Below, piece after piece: positions 10,630 to 20,900 of a DNA stretch of 64,000 nucleotides. This stretch comes from Rhizobium sp. S152 (GTDB lineage Bacteria > Pseudomonadota > Alphaproteobacteria > Rhizobiales > Rhizobiaceae). Below the pieces are notes generated by a model. It had not been told where the DNA came from. It ran no database searches and saw only the letters and a list, made by a program, of their open reading frames with translations. The stretch is taken from the NCBI RefSeq assembly GCF_030380735.1, contig NZ_JAUDRZ010000030.1:332045-396044 (forward strand), read 5' to 3'. Numbering within the stretch: the first letter of the stretch is position 1; every line of letters begins with the position of its first letter. Made by a program: the position numbers and the translations under genes.

Positions 10630-12300
10630 ATGGCGAAGCAGGACGAACTGGTATTTTTGCCTTTGGGCGGTGTTGGCGAGATCGGTATGAACCTCGCCCT
10701 CTACGGCTATGGCCCGCCCGCCCATCGCCAGTGGATCATGGTCGACGCCGGCGTCACGTTCCCGGGACCTGACCTGCCCGGCGTCGATCTGGTGCTTCCC
10801 GATATCCGGTTCCTTGCCAAGGAACGCAAGAACCTCAAAGCCATCTTCATCACACACGCACATGAAGATCACTATGGAGCGCTTTCCGATCTGTGGCCGG
10901 GCCTCAACGTTCCGGTCTATGCATCAGCCTTCACCGCCGGCCTTCTGGAAGCCAAGCGCAATTACGAGAAGGCGACAATCGGTGAAATTCCGATCACTCC
11001 ATTCACTGCGGGAACCGTGGTCAATGTCGGCCCCTTCAGCGTCGAGGGCGTAGCCGTCAATCACTCCATTCCCGAGCCGATGTCTCTGATGATCCGCACG
11101 CCTTTGGGCAACGTGATCCATACCGGCGACTGGAAGATCGATCATGAGCCGTCGCTCGGCCCTTTGACCGACGAAACTCGCTTCCGCCAACTCGGCGACG
11201 AAGGTGTGCTCGCTCTCATGTGCGATTCCACGAACGCGCTTCGCGACGGTGTCTCGCCTTCGGAAAAGGATGTGTCTGCAAGTCTGCGCAAGATCATCGA
11301 GAATGCCGAGGGCCGCGTCGCCGTCACCACCTTTTCATCGAATGTCGGCCGTATCCGCACTGTCGCCGAAGCAGCCGAAGCTGCTGGCCGCGAAGTACTC
11401 CTGCTCGGCAGTTCGCTGAAGCGGGTCGTCAACGTTTCCCGCGATCTCGGCCTGCTCGATGGCATCAAGCCGTTCATCGCTGAAGAGGAATATGGCTACA
11501 TCCCGCGCGAGAATGTTGTGGTGATCCTGACCGGCAGCCAGGGTGAGCCGCGTGCCGCACTCGCCAAGCTGTCGCGTGACGAGATGCGCAACGTCGCGCT
11601 CGCCGCTGGCGACACGGTAGTGTTTTCCTCGCGCGCCATTCCCGGCAATGAAAAGGCGATCGGCGACATCAAGAATGGCCTTGTCGAGCAGGGTATTCAC
11701 ATCATCACCGACACCGAAGCGCTGGTTCACGTTTCCGGGCATCCGCGCCGCAACGAACTGCAGAAGATGTACGAGCTGACGCGGCCGAAGATCCTCGTTC
11801 CCGTTCACGGCGAGGCGACGCATCTGACCGCGCACAAGGAATTGGGTGAGCAGTCGGGTATCGCCACCGTGCCGCGTGTGCGCAACGGAGATATACTGCG
11901 GCTCGCGCCAGGTCCGGTCGAGGTGGTTGGCGAAGCGCCGCACGGCCGCATATTCAAGGACGGTAGCCTGATAGGCGATTTCGACGAGATGGGTATCGGC
12001 GAGCGCAAGAAGCTTTCCTATGTCGGTCACGTCGCCCTGAACGTCGTCATCGACGGTCGCTTCGACATCGTCGGCGAGCCCGACATGGTGGCCATTGGCC
12101 TTCCTGTCTACGACGACGAAGGCGAGGAGTTCGAGGACACGCTATATGACGCAGCACTCAGCGCCTTCGAGAGCATCCCGCGCGCCCGGCGCAAGGATCT
12201 CCATCTGCTGCAGGAATCGATGCGCCGCGCGGTTCGCTCCACCGCCAACCAGATCTGGGGGAAGAAGCCGCTGGTGACTGTCTTCGTCACGAAAGTCTGA
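10630..12300 (+). CDS. rnj: ribonuclease J family protein
   Basis: This metallo-beta-lactamase/beta-CASP ribonuclease would act as endo- and 5'-3' exonuclease in mRNA decay and rRNA maturation. The zinc motif HAHEDH is at residues 76-81 counted from ATG 10630. The beta-CASP domain is in the middle, and 'VPVHGEATH' lies in the return of the lactamase domain. An ATG at 10609 overlaps the birA stop (ATGA) and would add seven residues. I prefer 10630 because the start MAKQDELVFLPLGG matches the rhizobial form I remember. Length is about 556 residues. mce follows after 4 bases. Confidence 0.93.
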   Translation: MAKQDELVFLPLGGVGEIGMNLALYGYGPPAHRQWIMVDAGVTFPGPDLPGVDLVLPDIRFLAKERKNLKAIFITHAHEDHYGALSDLWPGLNVPVYASAFTAGLLEAKRNYEKATIGEIPITPFTAGTVVNVGPFSVEGVAVNHSIPEPMSLMIRTPLGNVIHTGDWKIDHEPSLGPLTDETRFRQLGDEGVLALMCDSTNALRDGVSPSEKDVSASLRKIIENAEGRVAVTTFSSNVGRIRTVAEAAEAAGREVLLLGSSLKRVVNVSRDLGLLDGIKPFIAEEEYGYIPRENVVVILTGSQGEPRAALAKLSRDEMRNVALAAGDTVVFSSRAIPGNEKAIGDIKNGLVEQGIHIITDTEALVHVSGHPRRNELQKMYELTRPKILVPVHGEATHLTAHKELGEQSGIATVPRVRNGDILRLAPGPVEVVGEAPHGRIFKDGSLIGDFDEMGIGERKKLSYVGHVALNVVIDGRFDIVGEPDMVAIGLPVYDDEGEEFEDTLYDAALSAFESIPRARRKDLHLLQESMRRAVRSTANQIWGKKPLVTVFVTKV

Positions 12301-12304
12301 TCCG

Positions 12305-12709
12305 ATGCTTGGGCGCGTCAATCATATCGCCATTGCCGTGCCCGACCTAGCAAGCGCAGTCGCGGCCTACCGCGACACGCTCGGCGCCGACGTTTCCGCG
12401 CCGCAGTCCCTGCCGGAACATGGCGTCACCGTTGTCTTCGTCGAGCTGCCGAACACCAAGGTGGAACTTCTGGAGCCGCTCGGCGCGGATTCCCCGATCG
12501 CCGCTTTCCTGGAGAAGAGTCCGTCCGGCGGCATGCACCATATCTGCTACGAGGTCGCCGATATCATCACGGCGCGCGACCGGCTGATATCGGCCGGCGC
12601 CCGGGTGCTCGGTAATGGTGAGCCGAAGATCGGCGCCCACGGCAAGCCGGTGCTTTTCCTCCACCCCAAGGATTTTTTCGGCACGCTGATAGAGCTTGAA
12701 CAGGTCTGA
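12305..12709 (+). CDS. mce: methylmalonyl-CoA epimerase (VOC family)
   Basis: This 134-residue glyoxalase-fold protein should interconvert the (2R) and (2S) forms of methylmalonyl-CoA in propionyl-CoA metabolism. Two beta-alpha-beta-beta-beta modules are visible. Likely metal ligands are His7 ('NHIAIAV'), a His in 'GGMHHICYEV' and the C-terminal Glu in 'LIELEQV'. The match to the epimerase group is by overall sequence. A general VOC protein is the alternative, but the location after rnj in rhizobia supports mce. Confidence 0.88.
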   Translation: MLGRVNHIAIAVPDLASAVAAYRDTLGADVSAPQSLPEHGVTVVFVELPNTKVELLEPLGADSPIAAFLEKSPSGGMHHICYEVADIITARDRLISAGARVLGNGEPKIGAHGKPVLFLHPKDFFGTLIELEQV

Positions 12710-12836
12710 TCGGCTGCGGCAGAGTGACCCAATCGTGAACGATTTTGCGATTGATGCCAGACGCGCTTTGAGTTGATCACCGTTCCGCTTTATAAGCACC
12801 TCACGGCGGTCGTGCCGACATTCAGCGGGACATCAC

Positions 12837-13115
12837 ATGCTGCAATCATTTCTCCAGGGCTTCGCCGTCTACTTCATCATATGGTGGATGACGCTCTTCG
12901 CCGTGCTTCCCGTTGGTCTGCGGACGCAGGCGGAAGACAACGACGTCGTTCTCGGCACGGTTCCAAGCGCCCCCACGCGCTTCCGCGCTGTGTTCGTCTT
13001 CTCGATGACGACGCTGGTCGCGGCATTGATCTATGGCGCTTGGTACATCTGTTCGACCTATTTCGGTTGGGGCTTCGACGCTTTGCCTAAGATTGGCCCG
13101 AGTTTCACAAACTAA
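12837..13115 (+). CDS. DUF1467 family membrane protein
   Basis: This 92-residue protein has two hydrophobic helices (about residues 8-28 and 53-75) separated by a short polar loop that ends in 'GTVPSAPTR'. It fits the uncharacterised DUF1467 family, which in alphaproteobacteria sits between mce and proS as it does here. No catalytic residues are evident. ATG 12837 has only a weak purine stretch upstream. The product is probably an inner-membrane protein of unknown function. Confidence 0.85.
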   Translation: MLQSFLQGFAVYFIIWWMTLFAVLPVGLRTQAEDNDVVLGTVPSAPTRFRAVFVFSMTTLVAALIYGAWYICSTYFGWGFDALPKIGPSFTN

Positions 13116-13269
13116 AAGTGCTTTTGCTCAAGCTTTGGGCATATGCGTTTAGACAGCGTCACATGCTTGTTACACGTGTGAGGCATGAGCTGCTCTAACG
13201 GAATGCAAGCTCGACGTAACGGCAGGTCGATCAGTATTTCGAAGGGGTAGGGCGTAGAAAAGCCAAAAA

Positions 13270-13294
13270 AAAACAAGGCTAAAAGCCTTGTTTT
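13270..13294 (+). terminator. bidirectional-type terminator after the nuo-mce-DUF1467 run
   Basis: An 11-bp perfect stem (13270-13280 with 13284-13294) closes a 3-base loop. It is flanked by A-runs on the left and its 3' arm ends in TTTT. The structure ends the long plus-strand gene run that began with nuoG. Because both arms carry A/T ends, it could work from either direction. Confidence 0.8.
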
Positions 13295-13690
13295 AAGTAT
13301 CGCGTGATCCTTAACCGTTGCCGGGGCTGCGACTAGCGCGCCTAAGATCTGATCCTCCCAAGACTTGACCGCGAATTAGCAGGAATTTGAACTCCCTGCC
13401 TGTTTTGTGGGCTAAAGCTAGCCCAAAGAATGGGCTTTGTCATCAGATTTTTTTGCATTTTTGCTACACTCTAGCAATTTTTTTCTGTTGATAAGGATTT
13501 CGCTCAAGCCGTTATAAAGACGCGTTTTTCGCACTCCCGCCATCTTGCTGCCGAGAAGTTGGCTCTAGGGAAGGGTGGTTGCGCCGCGCGTGGGTTTCCT
13601 TCCTGCCGCGAAGCGGCTATGAACGCACACCATTCAACGATAGCCTTCGATTCCGCTCAATGCGGCGTCTCAACTGCTGTGGAATCCGCC
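13295..13690 (+). promoter_or_regulatory. proS upstream region with competing hairpins and an internal terminator
   Basis: This gap holds no convincing gene and is clearly more AT-rich than its neighbours. GGGCTA at 13409-13414 pairs with TAGCCC at 13419-13424. The overlapping AGCCCA at 13420-13425 pairs instead with TGGGCT at 13431-13436, so the two hairpins exclude each other. A T7 run follows at 13448-13454. Further on, TTGCTA at 13461-13466 pairs with TAGCAA at 13472-13477 and is followed directly by T7 (13478-13484), a compact intrinsic terminator about 210 bases before proS. The order suggests attenuation or an independent small transcript. Neither is proven. Confidence 0.45.
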
Positions 13691-15013
13691 ATGCGCCTGT
13701 CCCGCTACTTTCTGCCCATCCTGAAGGAAAATCCCAAGGAGGCTGAAATTGTCTCCCACCGGTTGATGCTGCGATCAGGCATGATCCGCCAGCAGTCGCA
13801 GGGGATCTATTCCTGGCTGCCGCTGGGCAAGCGCGTGCTGGACAAGGTAAACAATATCATCCGCGAAGAGCAGAACCGCTCCGGCGCGATCGAGCTGTCG
13901 ATGCCTACGCTGCAATCGGCCGAACTCTGGCAGGAAAGCGGCCGCTACGACGCCTACGGCAAGGAGATGCTGCGCATCAAGGACCGCCAGGACCGTCCCA
14001 TGCTGTACGGTCCGACGAACGAGGAAATGGTCACGGATATCTTCCGGTCCTACGTGAAGTCCTACAAGGATTTGCCGCTCAATCTCTATCACATTCAGCT
14101 GAAGTTCCGTGACGAGATCCGTCCGCGCTTCGGCACCATGCGCTCGCGCGAATTCTTGATGAAGGATGCCTATTCCTTCGATCTGACCAAGGAAGACGCG
14201 GTCCATTCCTATAACAAGATGTTCGCGGCCTACCTGCGCACCTTCGATCGGCTCGGCCTGCGCGCCATTCCGATGCGCGCCGATACCGGCCCGATCGGCG
14301 GCAACCACAGCCACGAGTTCATCATCCTCGCCGACACCGGTGAATCGGAAGTGTTCTCTCACCGTGATTTCGTGAACTTCGACATTCCTGCCGCCGATAT
14401 CGATTTTGATGACGTCGCCGGCATGCAGGCGATTTTCGACAAGTGGACGTCGGTCTACGCCGCTACGTCTGAGATGCACGACGAGACCGCATTTGACGCC
14501 ATTCCCGAGAGCGAGCGCCTTTCGGCCCGCGGCATCGAGGTCGGCCACATCTTCTACTTCGGCACCAAGTATTCCGAGCCGATGGGCGCGAAGGTACAGG
14601 GACCCGATGGTAAGGAACACCATGTTCACATGGGTTCCTACGGTATCGGCCCGACCCGCCTTGTTCCCGCCATCATCGAAGCATCGCATGACGAGAACGG
14701 AATCATCTGGCCGGCGTCCGTCGCGCCGTTCGATGCGATCGTGATCAACATGAAGGCCGGCGACGCGGCTTGCGACGCCGCCTGCGAAAAGATCTACGCG
14801 GCGTTGTCGAAAGCCGGGAAGGACGTGCTCTATGACGATACCGACGATCGCGCCGGAACGAAGTTCGCGACCGCCGATCTGATCGGCGTTCCCGTGCAGA
14901 TCATCGCCGGCCCGCGCGCGGTCGCGAACGGCGAAGTGGAAGTCAAGGATCGCAAGACTGGCGCACGCGAAACGATGACCATCGACGCGGCGATCAACAA
15001 GCTCCTGGGTTGA
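13691..15013 (+). CDS. proS: prolyl-tRNA synthetase, short form without editing domain
   Basis: This class II synthetase charges tRNA-Pro. From ATG 13691 it has 440 residues. The open frame extends upstream to 13559, but the family N-terminus is MRLSRYFLP. Signature regions are 'GPTNEEM', '[18 protein letters not shown]' and motif 3 around '[10 protein letters not shown]', followed by a C-terminal anticodon-binding domain. The roughly 180-residue INS editing insertion of E. coli ProRS is absent, as known for many alphaproteobacteria. Clearance of mischarged Ala-tRNA-Pro must then rely on a trans-editing protein elsewhere. lolC/E follows after 17 bases. Confidence 0.96.
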   Translation: MRLSRYFLPILKENPKEAEIVSHRLMLRSGMIRQQSQGIYSWLPLGKRVLDKVNNIIREEQNRSGAIELSMPTLQSAELWQESGRYDAYGKEMLRIKDRQDRPMLYGPTNEEMVTDIFRSYVKSYKDLPLNLYHIQLKFRDEIRPRFGTMRSREFLMKDAYSFDLTKEDAVHSYNKMFAAYLRTFDRLGLRAIPMRADTGPIGGNHSHEFIILADTGESEVFSHRDFVNFDIPAADIDFDDVAGMQAIFDKWTSVYAATSEMHDETAFDAIPESERLSARGIEVGHIFYFGTKYSEPMGAKVQGPDGKEHHVHMGSYGIGPTRLVPAIIEASHDENGIIWPASVAPFDAIVINMKAGDAACDAACEKIYAALSKAGKDVLYDDTDDRAGTKFATADLIGVPVQIIAGPRAVANGEVEVKDRKTGARETMTIDAAINKLLG

Positions 15014-15030
15014 GCGAAAAGGGAGGCAAA

Positions 15031-16338
15031 ATGGCAGACGCAGCGGTGAGCCAGCGGGGTTCCAAATCCGGCTCGGCTCCGTCCAGCCGGCCATTTTCCG
15101 CCTTCGAGCGCCTTGTGGCGTGGCGCTATCTGCGTGCCCGCCGCAAGGAAGCGTTCATCTCGGTGATCGCCGGCTTCTCCTTCATCGGCATCATGCTCGG
15201 CGTCGCGACGCTGATCATCGTCATGGCGGTGATGAACGGGTTCCGCACGGAGCTGATCTCGCGCATCCTCGGCATCAACGGCCACATGATCGTGCAACCG
15301 ATCGATGGTCCCTTTACAGACTACGCGGCGCTGACCGATCGCCTTGCCAAGGTGCAAGGCGTCAAGATCGCACTGCCGCTGGTCGAGGGACAGACGCTTG
15401 CCTCGGGGCAGGGCGGCGCCGGAACCGGTGCGCTGGTGCGTGGTATCCGCGCCGAGGATCTAGACAAGGTCAAGACAGTCTCCGGCAACATCAAGTCCGG
15501 CGATCTCGTCGGCTTTGCCGCCGGGCAGGGCGTTCTCATCGGCTCGCGAATGGCCGAACAGCTCGGATTGCAGGCGGGCGACAATATCACCCTGATATCA
15601 CCGGAGGGTGACGTGACCCCGATGGGCGTCAATCCTCGCGTCAAATCCTACAAGGTCTCGGGTATCTTCGAGATCGGCATGTCTGAATATGACGCGACCA
15701 TCATCTACATGCCGCTCGAGGAAGCCCAGCTCTACTTCAACGCAGAGGGGCTGGTGCAATCGATCGAGCTCTTCGTCGACAATCCCGACAATATCGACGA
15801 GTTGCGCCCCAAGGTGGAGGAGGCCGCAGGCCGTCAGATCGCCATCACCGACTGGCGTCAGCGCAACCAGACCTTCTTTTCGGCGCTGCAGGTCGAGCGC
15901 AATGTCATGTTCATGATCCTGACGCTGATCGTCCTCGTTGCAGCGCTCAATATCATCTCCGGCCTGATCATGCTGGTGAAGGACAAGGGCAGCGATATCG
16001 CCATCCTTAGAACCATGGGGGCGAGCTCCGGCGCGATCATGCGCATCTTCTTCATGACGGGGGCCGCCATCGGCATCGTCGGAACGCTCGCCGGTGTGCT
16101 CCTTGGCGTCATCGTCTGCATCAACATCGAGAAGATCCGCGAGTTCTTCTCCTGGCTGTCGGGCACGGTGCTGTTTGATCCGCAGCTGTATTTCCTCAGC
16201 CAGCTGCCGGCAAAGATGGAGCTCGGCGAGACGATCTCCGTCGTCGTCATGGCGCTGACGCTCTCCTTCATCGCAACGATCTTCCCCGCATGGCGCGCTT
16301 CCAAGCTCGATCCCGTGCAGGCCCTGCGCTACGAATAA
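15031..16338 (+). CDS. lolC: lipoprotein-releasing ABC transporter permease (LolC/LolE family)
   Basis: This is the inner-membrane permease of the LolCDE machine that extracts outer-membrane lipoproteins for transfer to LolA. From ATG 15031 (behind GGGAGGC at 15020) it has 435 residues. There is one N-terminal helix (about 37-60), a large periplasmic MacB-like domain and three C-terminal helices in the FtsX-like domain. Alphaproteobacteria usually have a single permease gene that serves as both LolC and LolE. The following lolD completes the transporter. Confidence 0.92.
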   Translation: MADAAVSQRGSKSGSAPSSRPFSAFERLVAWRYLRARRKEAFISVIAGFSFIGIMLGVATLIIVMAVMNGFRTELISRILGINGHMIVQPIDGPFTDYAALTDRLAKVQGVKIALPLVEGQTLASGQGGAGTGALVRGIRAEDLDKVKTVSGNIKSGDLVGFAAGQGVLIGSRMAEQLGLQAGDNITLISPEGDVTPMGVNPRVKSYKVSGIFEIGMSEYDATIIYMPLEEAQLYFNAEGLVQSIELFVDNPDNIDELRPKVEEAAGRQIAITDWRQRNQTFFSALQVERNVMFMILTLIVLVAALNIISGLIMLVKDKGSDIAILRTMGASSGAIMRIFFMTGAAIGIVGTLAGVLLGVIVCINIEKIREFFSWLSGTVLFDPQLYFLSQLPAKMELGETISVVVMALTLSFIATIFPAWRASKLDPVQALRYE

Positions 16339-16352
16339 GGAATGCTCATTTC

Positions 16353-17036
16353 ATGAAGCGGAATACCGTTCTCAAGCTTTCCGGCGTCGAGCGCCAGTAC
16401 GGGCAGGGCGAGACCCTGCTCTCCATACTCAAGGGCGCCGACTTCACGCTGAACAGCGGCGAAATCGTCGCGCTCGTCGCGCCATCTGGCACCGGCAAGT
16501 CGACGCTTCTGCACGTCGCCGGTCTTCTGGAGCATCCAGATGGTGGCGAAGTGTCGATCAACGGCGTGCCATGCGACGGCCTCTCCGATGACAAGCGCAC
16601 CGCCATCCGCCGCGGCGAGATCGGCTTCGTCTACCAGTTCCATCACCTGCTGCCCGAGTTCTCGGCGATCGAGAACATCATGATGCCGCAGATGATTTCA
16701 GGCCTTCCTGGCAAGGAGGCCAAGGAGCGCGCCGGCCAACTGCTCGATTACATGCGCATTGGCCACCGCGGCGCCCATCGCCCCGGCGAACTCTCCGGCG
16801 GCGAGCAGCAGCGCGTGGCGATCGCCCGCGCCGTTGCCAATGCGCCGAGCCTGCTTCTCGCCGACGAGCCGACCGGCAACCTCGATCCGGAAACCGCGAG
16901 CTACGTGTTCGACGCGCTGGAGGCGCTGGTGCGCCAGTCAGGCCTAGCAGCGCTGATCGCCACCCACAATCACGACCTCGCCGCTCGCATGGATCGCCGG
17001 GTCACGATCGCCGACGGCAAGATCGTCGACTTCTAA
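16353..17036 (+). CDS. lolD: lipoprotein-releasing ABC transporter ATP-binding protein LolD
   Basis: This ATPase powers lipoprotein release by LolC/E. The 227-residue protein has the Walker A 'APSGTGKST', the signature 'LSGGEQQR', Walker B '[12 protein letters not shown]' and the switch His in 'ATHNHD'. ATG 16353 is chosen because the upstream part of the open frame overlaps the end of lolC and is not family-like. It lies 14 bases after lolC in the same operon and converges on the next gene with only 26 bases between. Confidence 0.95.
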   Translation: MKRNTVLKLSGVERQYGQGETLLSILKGADFTLNSGEIVALVAPSGTGKSTLLHVAGLLEHPDGGEVSINGVPCDGLSDDKRTAIRRGEIGFVYQFHHLLPEFSAIENIMMPQMISGLPGKEAKERAGQLLDYMRIGHRGAHRPGELSGGEQQRVAIARAVANAPSLLLADEPTGNLDPETASYVFDALEALVRQSGLAALIATHNHDLAARMDRRVTIADGKIVDF

Positions 17037-17062
17037 GATTTCAGGGTCGGATTGATAACGCT

Positions 17063-17644
17063 TTAGTTGCCGCAGATCGATTGTCCGGTTTCGTCCTTCC
17101 AGTCGGCAATCGTGATCGTCCGTGCCTCGGCCTTCACATCCTTGCCGTCCCGTTGCAGCTTGCCGGTGAGTGCGTTGTAGTCGCACGAGCCGCCGGCATC
17201 CGGATCAAGCGTATCGTAGTGGGTGTAGGTGTAACCGGCGACGACGAACTGGTTGTTCCGGTAGGCAAGCGTCAGTGTCTGCTCCCAGCGGTCGCGGCCG
17301 ATCGCGCTGTTCTGCGAATGAATGGCGATCGAGCTCTTTCCTGCTGCCTTGATCGACGGCTCCTGGCCGTAAATCCCTTCAGCCACCGTCGTTCCCCAGA
17401 TCTTGCCGGGCGCGCTGGTCGCGAGCCGCAGCAGGTCGTGGTCATCCCTCAGATAGATATAGACGCCGAGCTGATCGTCGGCGGCCTCACCGGGAGCCTC
17501 GGCGAGCAGCGCCAGGTCGGGCTTGCCGTCGCCGTTCCAGTCGCCGATGGCAGCATCGACGATGCGCGACACGCCGATCTCATCGGCGTGAGCGGTAAAC
17601 GCCGACAATAACGCAAGTCCGGCCGTTAGGACAAATTTAATCAT
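17063..17644 (-). CDS. secreted VCBS/FG-GAP-like hypothetical protein
   Basis: This 193-residue protein begins with a clear signal peptide (hydrophobic core about 4-17, AHA-DE cleavage near residue 20). Just after, 'GDWNGDGKPDLALL' at about 34-47 is a calcium-binding FG-GAP/VCBS-type repeat, here as a single copy. Two Cys residues near the C-terminus could form a disulfide. It is probably periplasmic; the function is unknown. It diverges from the small gene at 17748 and converges with lolD. Confidence 0.75.
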   Translation of the reverse strand: MIKFVLTAGLALLSAFTAHADEIGVSRIVDAAIGDWNGDGKPDLALLAEAPGEAADDQLGVYIYLRDDHDLLRLATSAPGKIWGTTVAEGIYGQEPSIKAAGKSSIAIHSQNSAIGRDRWEQTLTLAYRNNQFVVAGYTYTHYDTLDPDAGGSCDYNALTGKLQRDGKDVKAEARTITIADWKDETGQSICGN

Positions 17645-17747
17645 GCTCGTCTCCGTTCGGTCTCAAGCCAGAAGAGCGGAAAAGAATCCTGTTGACAATA
17701 GAACAAGAGAGGAACAAATTGGAAACATAAGAGCACAGGAGAGCCAA

Positions 17748-17834
17748 ATGACTGACATGATCCGTGACGTCGCAGCATTCACCTCCATCGCGATGTTCAT
17801 TGCCAGCTTCTCGCTGATCTGCATGGCAATGTAA
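17748..17834 (+). CDS. 28-residue membrane microprotein
   Basis: ATG 17748 is preceded by AGGAGAG at 17738-17744, a very good ribosome-binding site. The 28-residue product is a short polar head (MTDMIRD) followed by one hydrophobic helix with a small Ser/Ala/Met-rich face, ending CMAM. A TTGACA box lies at 17692-17697, without a clear -10 match. The strong start signal and transmembrane character support translation. No known family is recognised. Confidence 0.5.
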   Translation: MTDMIRDVAAFTSIAMFIASFSLICMAM

Positions 17835-17950
17835 GAAACCAGGGGACCGCATGGCTGCCACGCGCTCCCTCCACAGGACTTCTTCTGGACATCCCCGCCC
17901 TCAACGTCGACAATACGCCCGATTCATTTGGGCGATCGGAAGGGAATGTC

Positions 17951-20900
17951 ATGGCGGGTGCCGAAAAGGGTGAAACCGAAGGTTTCATTGGCGGAACGCC
18001 TGGCTTCGTTCATCTGCGTGTGCACTCGGCCTATTCGTTGCTCGAGGGCGCGCTGCCTCTGAAGAAGATCCTCTACAAGGCATCGGGTGACAGCCAGCCG
18101 GCTGTCGCCATTACCGATACGAACAATCTCTTCGTCGCCCTCGAATTCGCCCAGAAGGCGATGGACGAGGGTCTGCAGCCGATCATCGGCTGCCAGGTTT
18201 CCATCGATATGGAAGACGGCCTTGAGACAGACAGACGCGGCGGCCAGCAGGCCCTCGTGAAGTTTCCGTCGCTCGTGCTCCTGTCGGCCACCGATGCCGG
18301 CTATGAGCGCCTGGTGGACCTCGTCAGTCGCGCTTATCTGGGCGGCGAGGGAAGTGGCCACGGCGTTCATATTCGCGCCTCCTGGCTCGACGAGATCGGC
18401 ACCGAGGGACTGATCGCACTGACCGGTGCCTCGACCGGGCCCATCGACATGGCCTTGAGGGACGGCAACCGAGCACAGGCCGAGGTGCGGCTTCTCGCGT
18501 TGAAGCAACGCTTCGGAGACCGGCTCTATGTCGAGCTCCAGCGCCAGGGCACCTACGACAGGCGACACGAGCAGAAGGTCATCGGCCTTGCCTACGAGCA
18601 CGACCTGCCGCTGGTTGCAACCAACGAGGCATTCTTCCCGACCCGCGACGACTACGATGCGCACGATGCGCTGATGGCCGTCGCGCACAATGCCATCGTC
18701 TCCGACGACAGCCGCTTCCGCCTGACGCCGGATCACTACCTGAAGAGCCGCGCCGAGATGGTGAAGCTGTTCGCTGATCTGCCCGAGGCGCTCGACAATA
18801 CCGTCGAGATCGCCCGTCGCTGCTCCTTCGTGCTGAAGACTCGCAAGCCGATCCTGCCGCGCTTCACCGGCGCCACGGATGACCCCGAGGTGGCCGAGCG
18901 CGAGGAGGCTTTGGAGCTCCGCCGCCAAGCGGAGGAGGGGCTCGACATGCGCCTCGCAACGCTCGGCATGTCGGCGGGCTACGAGGAGAAGGATTACCGC
19001 GAGCGGCTGGAGTTCGAGCTCAGCGTCATCGAGCGCATGAAGTTCCCCGGCTACTTCCTGATCGTTGCCGACTTCATCAAATGGGCGAAGCAGCACGACA
19101 TCCCCGTTGGTCCCGGCCGCGGATCGGGTGCGGGCTCACTGGTCGCCTATGCGCTGACGATCACCGACGTCGACCCACTGCGCTTCTCGCTGCTCTTCGA
19201 ACGCTTCCTCAACCCGGAACGCGTCTCGATGCCCGACTTCGACATCGACTTCTGCCAGGATCGCCGCGAAGAGGTGATCCGCTACGTGCAGCGCAAGTAC
19301 GGCCGCGAGCAGGTGGCGCAGATCATCACCTTCGGTTCGCTGCAAGCCCGCGCGGCACTGCGCGATGTCGGTCGCGTGCTTGAAATGCCCTATGGTCAGG
19401 TCGACAAGATCTGCAAGCTGGTGCCGAACAACCCAGCCAACCCGACGCCGCTGTCGAAGGCTATCGAGGAAGAGCCGAAGCTGCAGGAGGAGGCCGACAA
19501 GGAGCCCGTCGTCGCCCGCCTGCTCGATATCGCGCAGAAGATCGAAGGTCTTTACCGTCACGCCTCGACCCACGCCGCCGGTATCGTCATCGGCGACCGC
19601 CCGCTGTCGAAGCTGGTGCCGATGTACCGCGATCCGCGCTCCGACATGCCGGTCACGCAGTTCAACATGAAGTGGGTCGAGCAGGCCGGCCTCGTGAAGT
19701 TCGACTTCCTCGGCCTGAAGACGCTGACGACGCTGAAGGTCGCCGTCGATTTCTGCAGGAAGCGCGGCATCGAGGTCGATCTGGCCTCCATCCCGCTCGA
19801 CGACAAGCTGACCTACGAAATGCTGTCGCGCGGCGAGACCGTCGGCGTGTTCCAGGTGGAAAGTGCGGGTATGCGCAAGGCGCTGATCGGCATGCGGCCG
19901 GACTGCATCGAGGACATCATCGCGCTCGTGGCTCTCTACCGCCCGGGCCCGATGGAAAACATCCCGACCTACAATGCCCGCAAGCACGGCGAGGAAGAGA
20001 TCGAGTCTATCCATCCGACCATCGATTATCTGCTGAAGGAAACCCAGGGCGTTATCGTCTACCAGGAACAGGTCATGCAGATCGCCCAGGTGCTCTCGGG
20101 CTATTCGCTCGGTGAAGCCGACCTGTTGCGCCGTGCCATGGGTAAGAAGATCAAGGCGGAGATGGACCAGCAGCGCGAGCGCTTCGTGGTCGGCGCCGTC
20201 AAGAACGGCGTGTCGAAACCTCAGGCCGACAACATCTTCGAACTGCTGGCCAAGTTCGCCAATTACGGCTTCAACAAGTCGCACGCCGCCGCCTACGCGA
20301 TCGTCTCCTACCAGACCGCCTACATGAAGGCGCATTACCCGGTCGAGTTCCTCGCCGCCTCGATGACGCTCGATATGGCGAACACCGAAAAGGTCAACGA
20401 CTTCCGCCAGGACGCCAAGCGACTGGACATCGAGGTCATCGCGCCCTCGGTGCAGACCTCGTTCCGCCACTTCCAGACGGGCGAGAGCCGCATTTATTAC
20501 GCATTGGCCGCGCTCAAGGGCGTTGGCGAATCGGCCGTCGATCACATCGTCGAGGTTCGCGGGGATACGCCCTTTGCCAGCCTCGAGGATTTCTGCCTGC
20601 GCATCGATCCGAAGCAGGTAAACCGCCGCGTCCTGGAAAGCCTGATCTTCGCCGGCGCCTTCGATTGCTTCAGTCTCGATCGCGCCCAGTTGTCGGCTGG
20701 CCTCGACCGCGTTCTCGGATATGCGCAGCGCGCGCAGGAAAACAAGCTGAGCGGTCAGTCCGATATATTCGGCGGCGCGCTGTCATCGGGCCCGGAAAAG
20801 ATTTCGCTGCCGACGTTTGCGCCGTGGCTCCCTTCCGAGCGATTGCTCAAGGAGTTCCAGGTTCTTGGCTTCTACCTCACGGCCCATCCGCTCGACAGCT

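Noticed and set aside
13559-13690. N-terminal extension of ProRS
   Set aside because: The added 44 residues do not match the family and the standard N-terminus begins at 13691.
17924-20545. Two long minus-strand frames across dnaE
   Set aside because: They are shadows of dnaE; residue composition is rich in Arg, His, Asp and Glu without domains.
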